A stretch of 6,420 bases of DNA from Anaerotignum sp. (GTDB lineage: Bacteria > Bacillota > Clostridia > Lachnospirales > Anaerotignaceae): assembly GCA_020024255.1 (NCBI GenBank), contig JAHHTX010000090.1, forward strand, positions 1-6,420, written 5' to 3'. A program made the translations under genes and the position numbers. The notes below the pieces were generated by a model. That model was not told where the DNA came from and ran no database searches. It saw only the letters and a program-made list of their open reading frames with translations. This document shows, one piece after another, positions 6,410 through 6,420 of this stretch; positions within the stretch are counted from its first letter, which is position 1; each line of letters opens with the position of its first letter.

Positions 6410-6420
6410 ATGAATAGTTT
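6410..6420 (+). CDS. tnpA: First codons of the presumed IS200/IS605 transposase TnpA (cut by window end)
   Basis: ATG at 6410-6412 follows AGGAGG by 7 nt and opens M-N-S plus an incomplete codon TT-. Many clostridial IS200-family TnpA proteins, single-strand Y1 transposases of about 150 residues, begin MNSLAHTKW, which is compatible. With only three whole codons the call rests on the left-end architecture upstream, not on protein sequence. Confidence 0.5.

Larger units (their letters stand above)
6282..6420 (+). mobile_element. Left end of a probable IS200/IS605-family element (partial)
   Basis: The homology to IS3 transposase stops at about 6282-6300, and a compact IS200-like left end begins: a short subterminal hairpin, a promoter, an inverted repeat that pairs with the ribosome binding site, and a start codon. 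IS200 itself combines a left-end stem-loop with a structure that hides the tnpA ribosome site, so the order fits the family. The exact left boundary cannot be placed, because IS200 elements have no terminal inverted repeats and make no target duplication. The rest of the element lies outside the window. Confidence 0.6.

Overview
The window looks like chromosomal DNA from a low-GC Gram-positive anaerobe, most likely a clostridium of the Lachnospiraceae type. The reasons are the AT-rich sequence, strong AGGAGG-like ribosome binding sites, S-layer homology (SLH) repeats, a DHHW-type acyltransferase partner of the kind common in gut Firmicutes, and IS3/IS200 elements with clostridial-looking motifs. 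The species cannot be named from the sequence alone.

Positions 1-5841 hold what appears to be one complete four-gene operon on the + strand. A promoter (TATAAT at 117-122) precedes an exported protein with three SLH repeats, a GBS_Bsp-like beta repeat and a C-terminal transglutaminase-like cysteine domain (198-2159). It is followed 10 bp later by an MBOAT membrane O-acyltransferase of the AlgI/PatA type (2170-3570), 14 bp later by a membrane-anchored SGNH/DHHW acyltransferase of the AlgJ/AlgX type (3585-5000), and, overlapping by 4 bp (ATGA), by a lipoprotein with an Ala/Glu/Lys coiled-coil stalk (4997-5764). A rho-independent terminator (5803-5841) closes the unit.

The two acyltransferases form a recognisable pair. 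The MBOAT protein moves an acyl group, usually acetyl, across the membrane, and the SGNH protein places it on an extracellular glycan. Co-transcription with an SLH protein, which binds secondary cell wall polysaccharide, suggests that the acetylated glycan may be the SLH ligand. Bacillus anthracis PatA/PatB is the known parallel. That link is inference; no glycan synthesis gene or csaB is visible here.

Positions 5842-6420 are mobile-element debris. A decayed C-terminal fragment of an IS3-family transposase lies on the - strand (about 5988-6290). It keeps the last D and E of the D(35)E triad but carries a nonsense codon and a frameshift, and its probable terminal inverted repeat is at 5928-5955. 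The fragment is interrupted by the left end of what is probably an IS200/IS605-family element on the + strand: a subterminal hairpin (6302-6320), a TATAAT promoter, a perfect 15-bp inverted repeat that can mask the ribosome binding site, and the first codons of the presumed transposase (from 6410), cut off by the window end.
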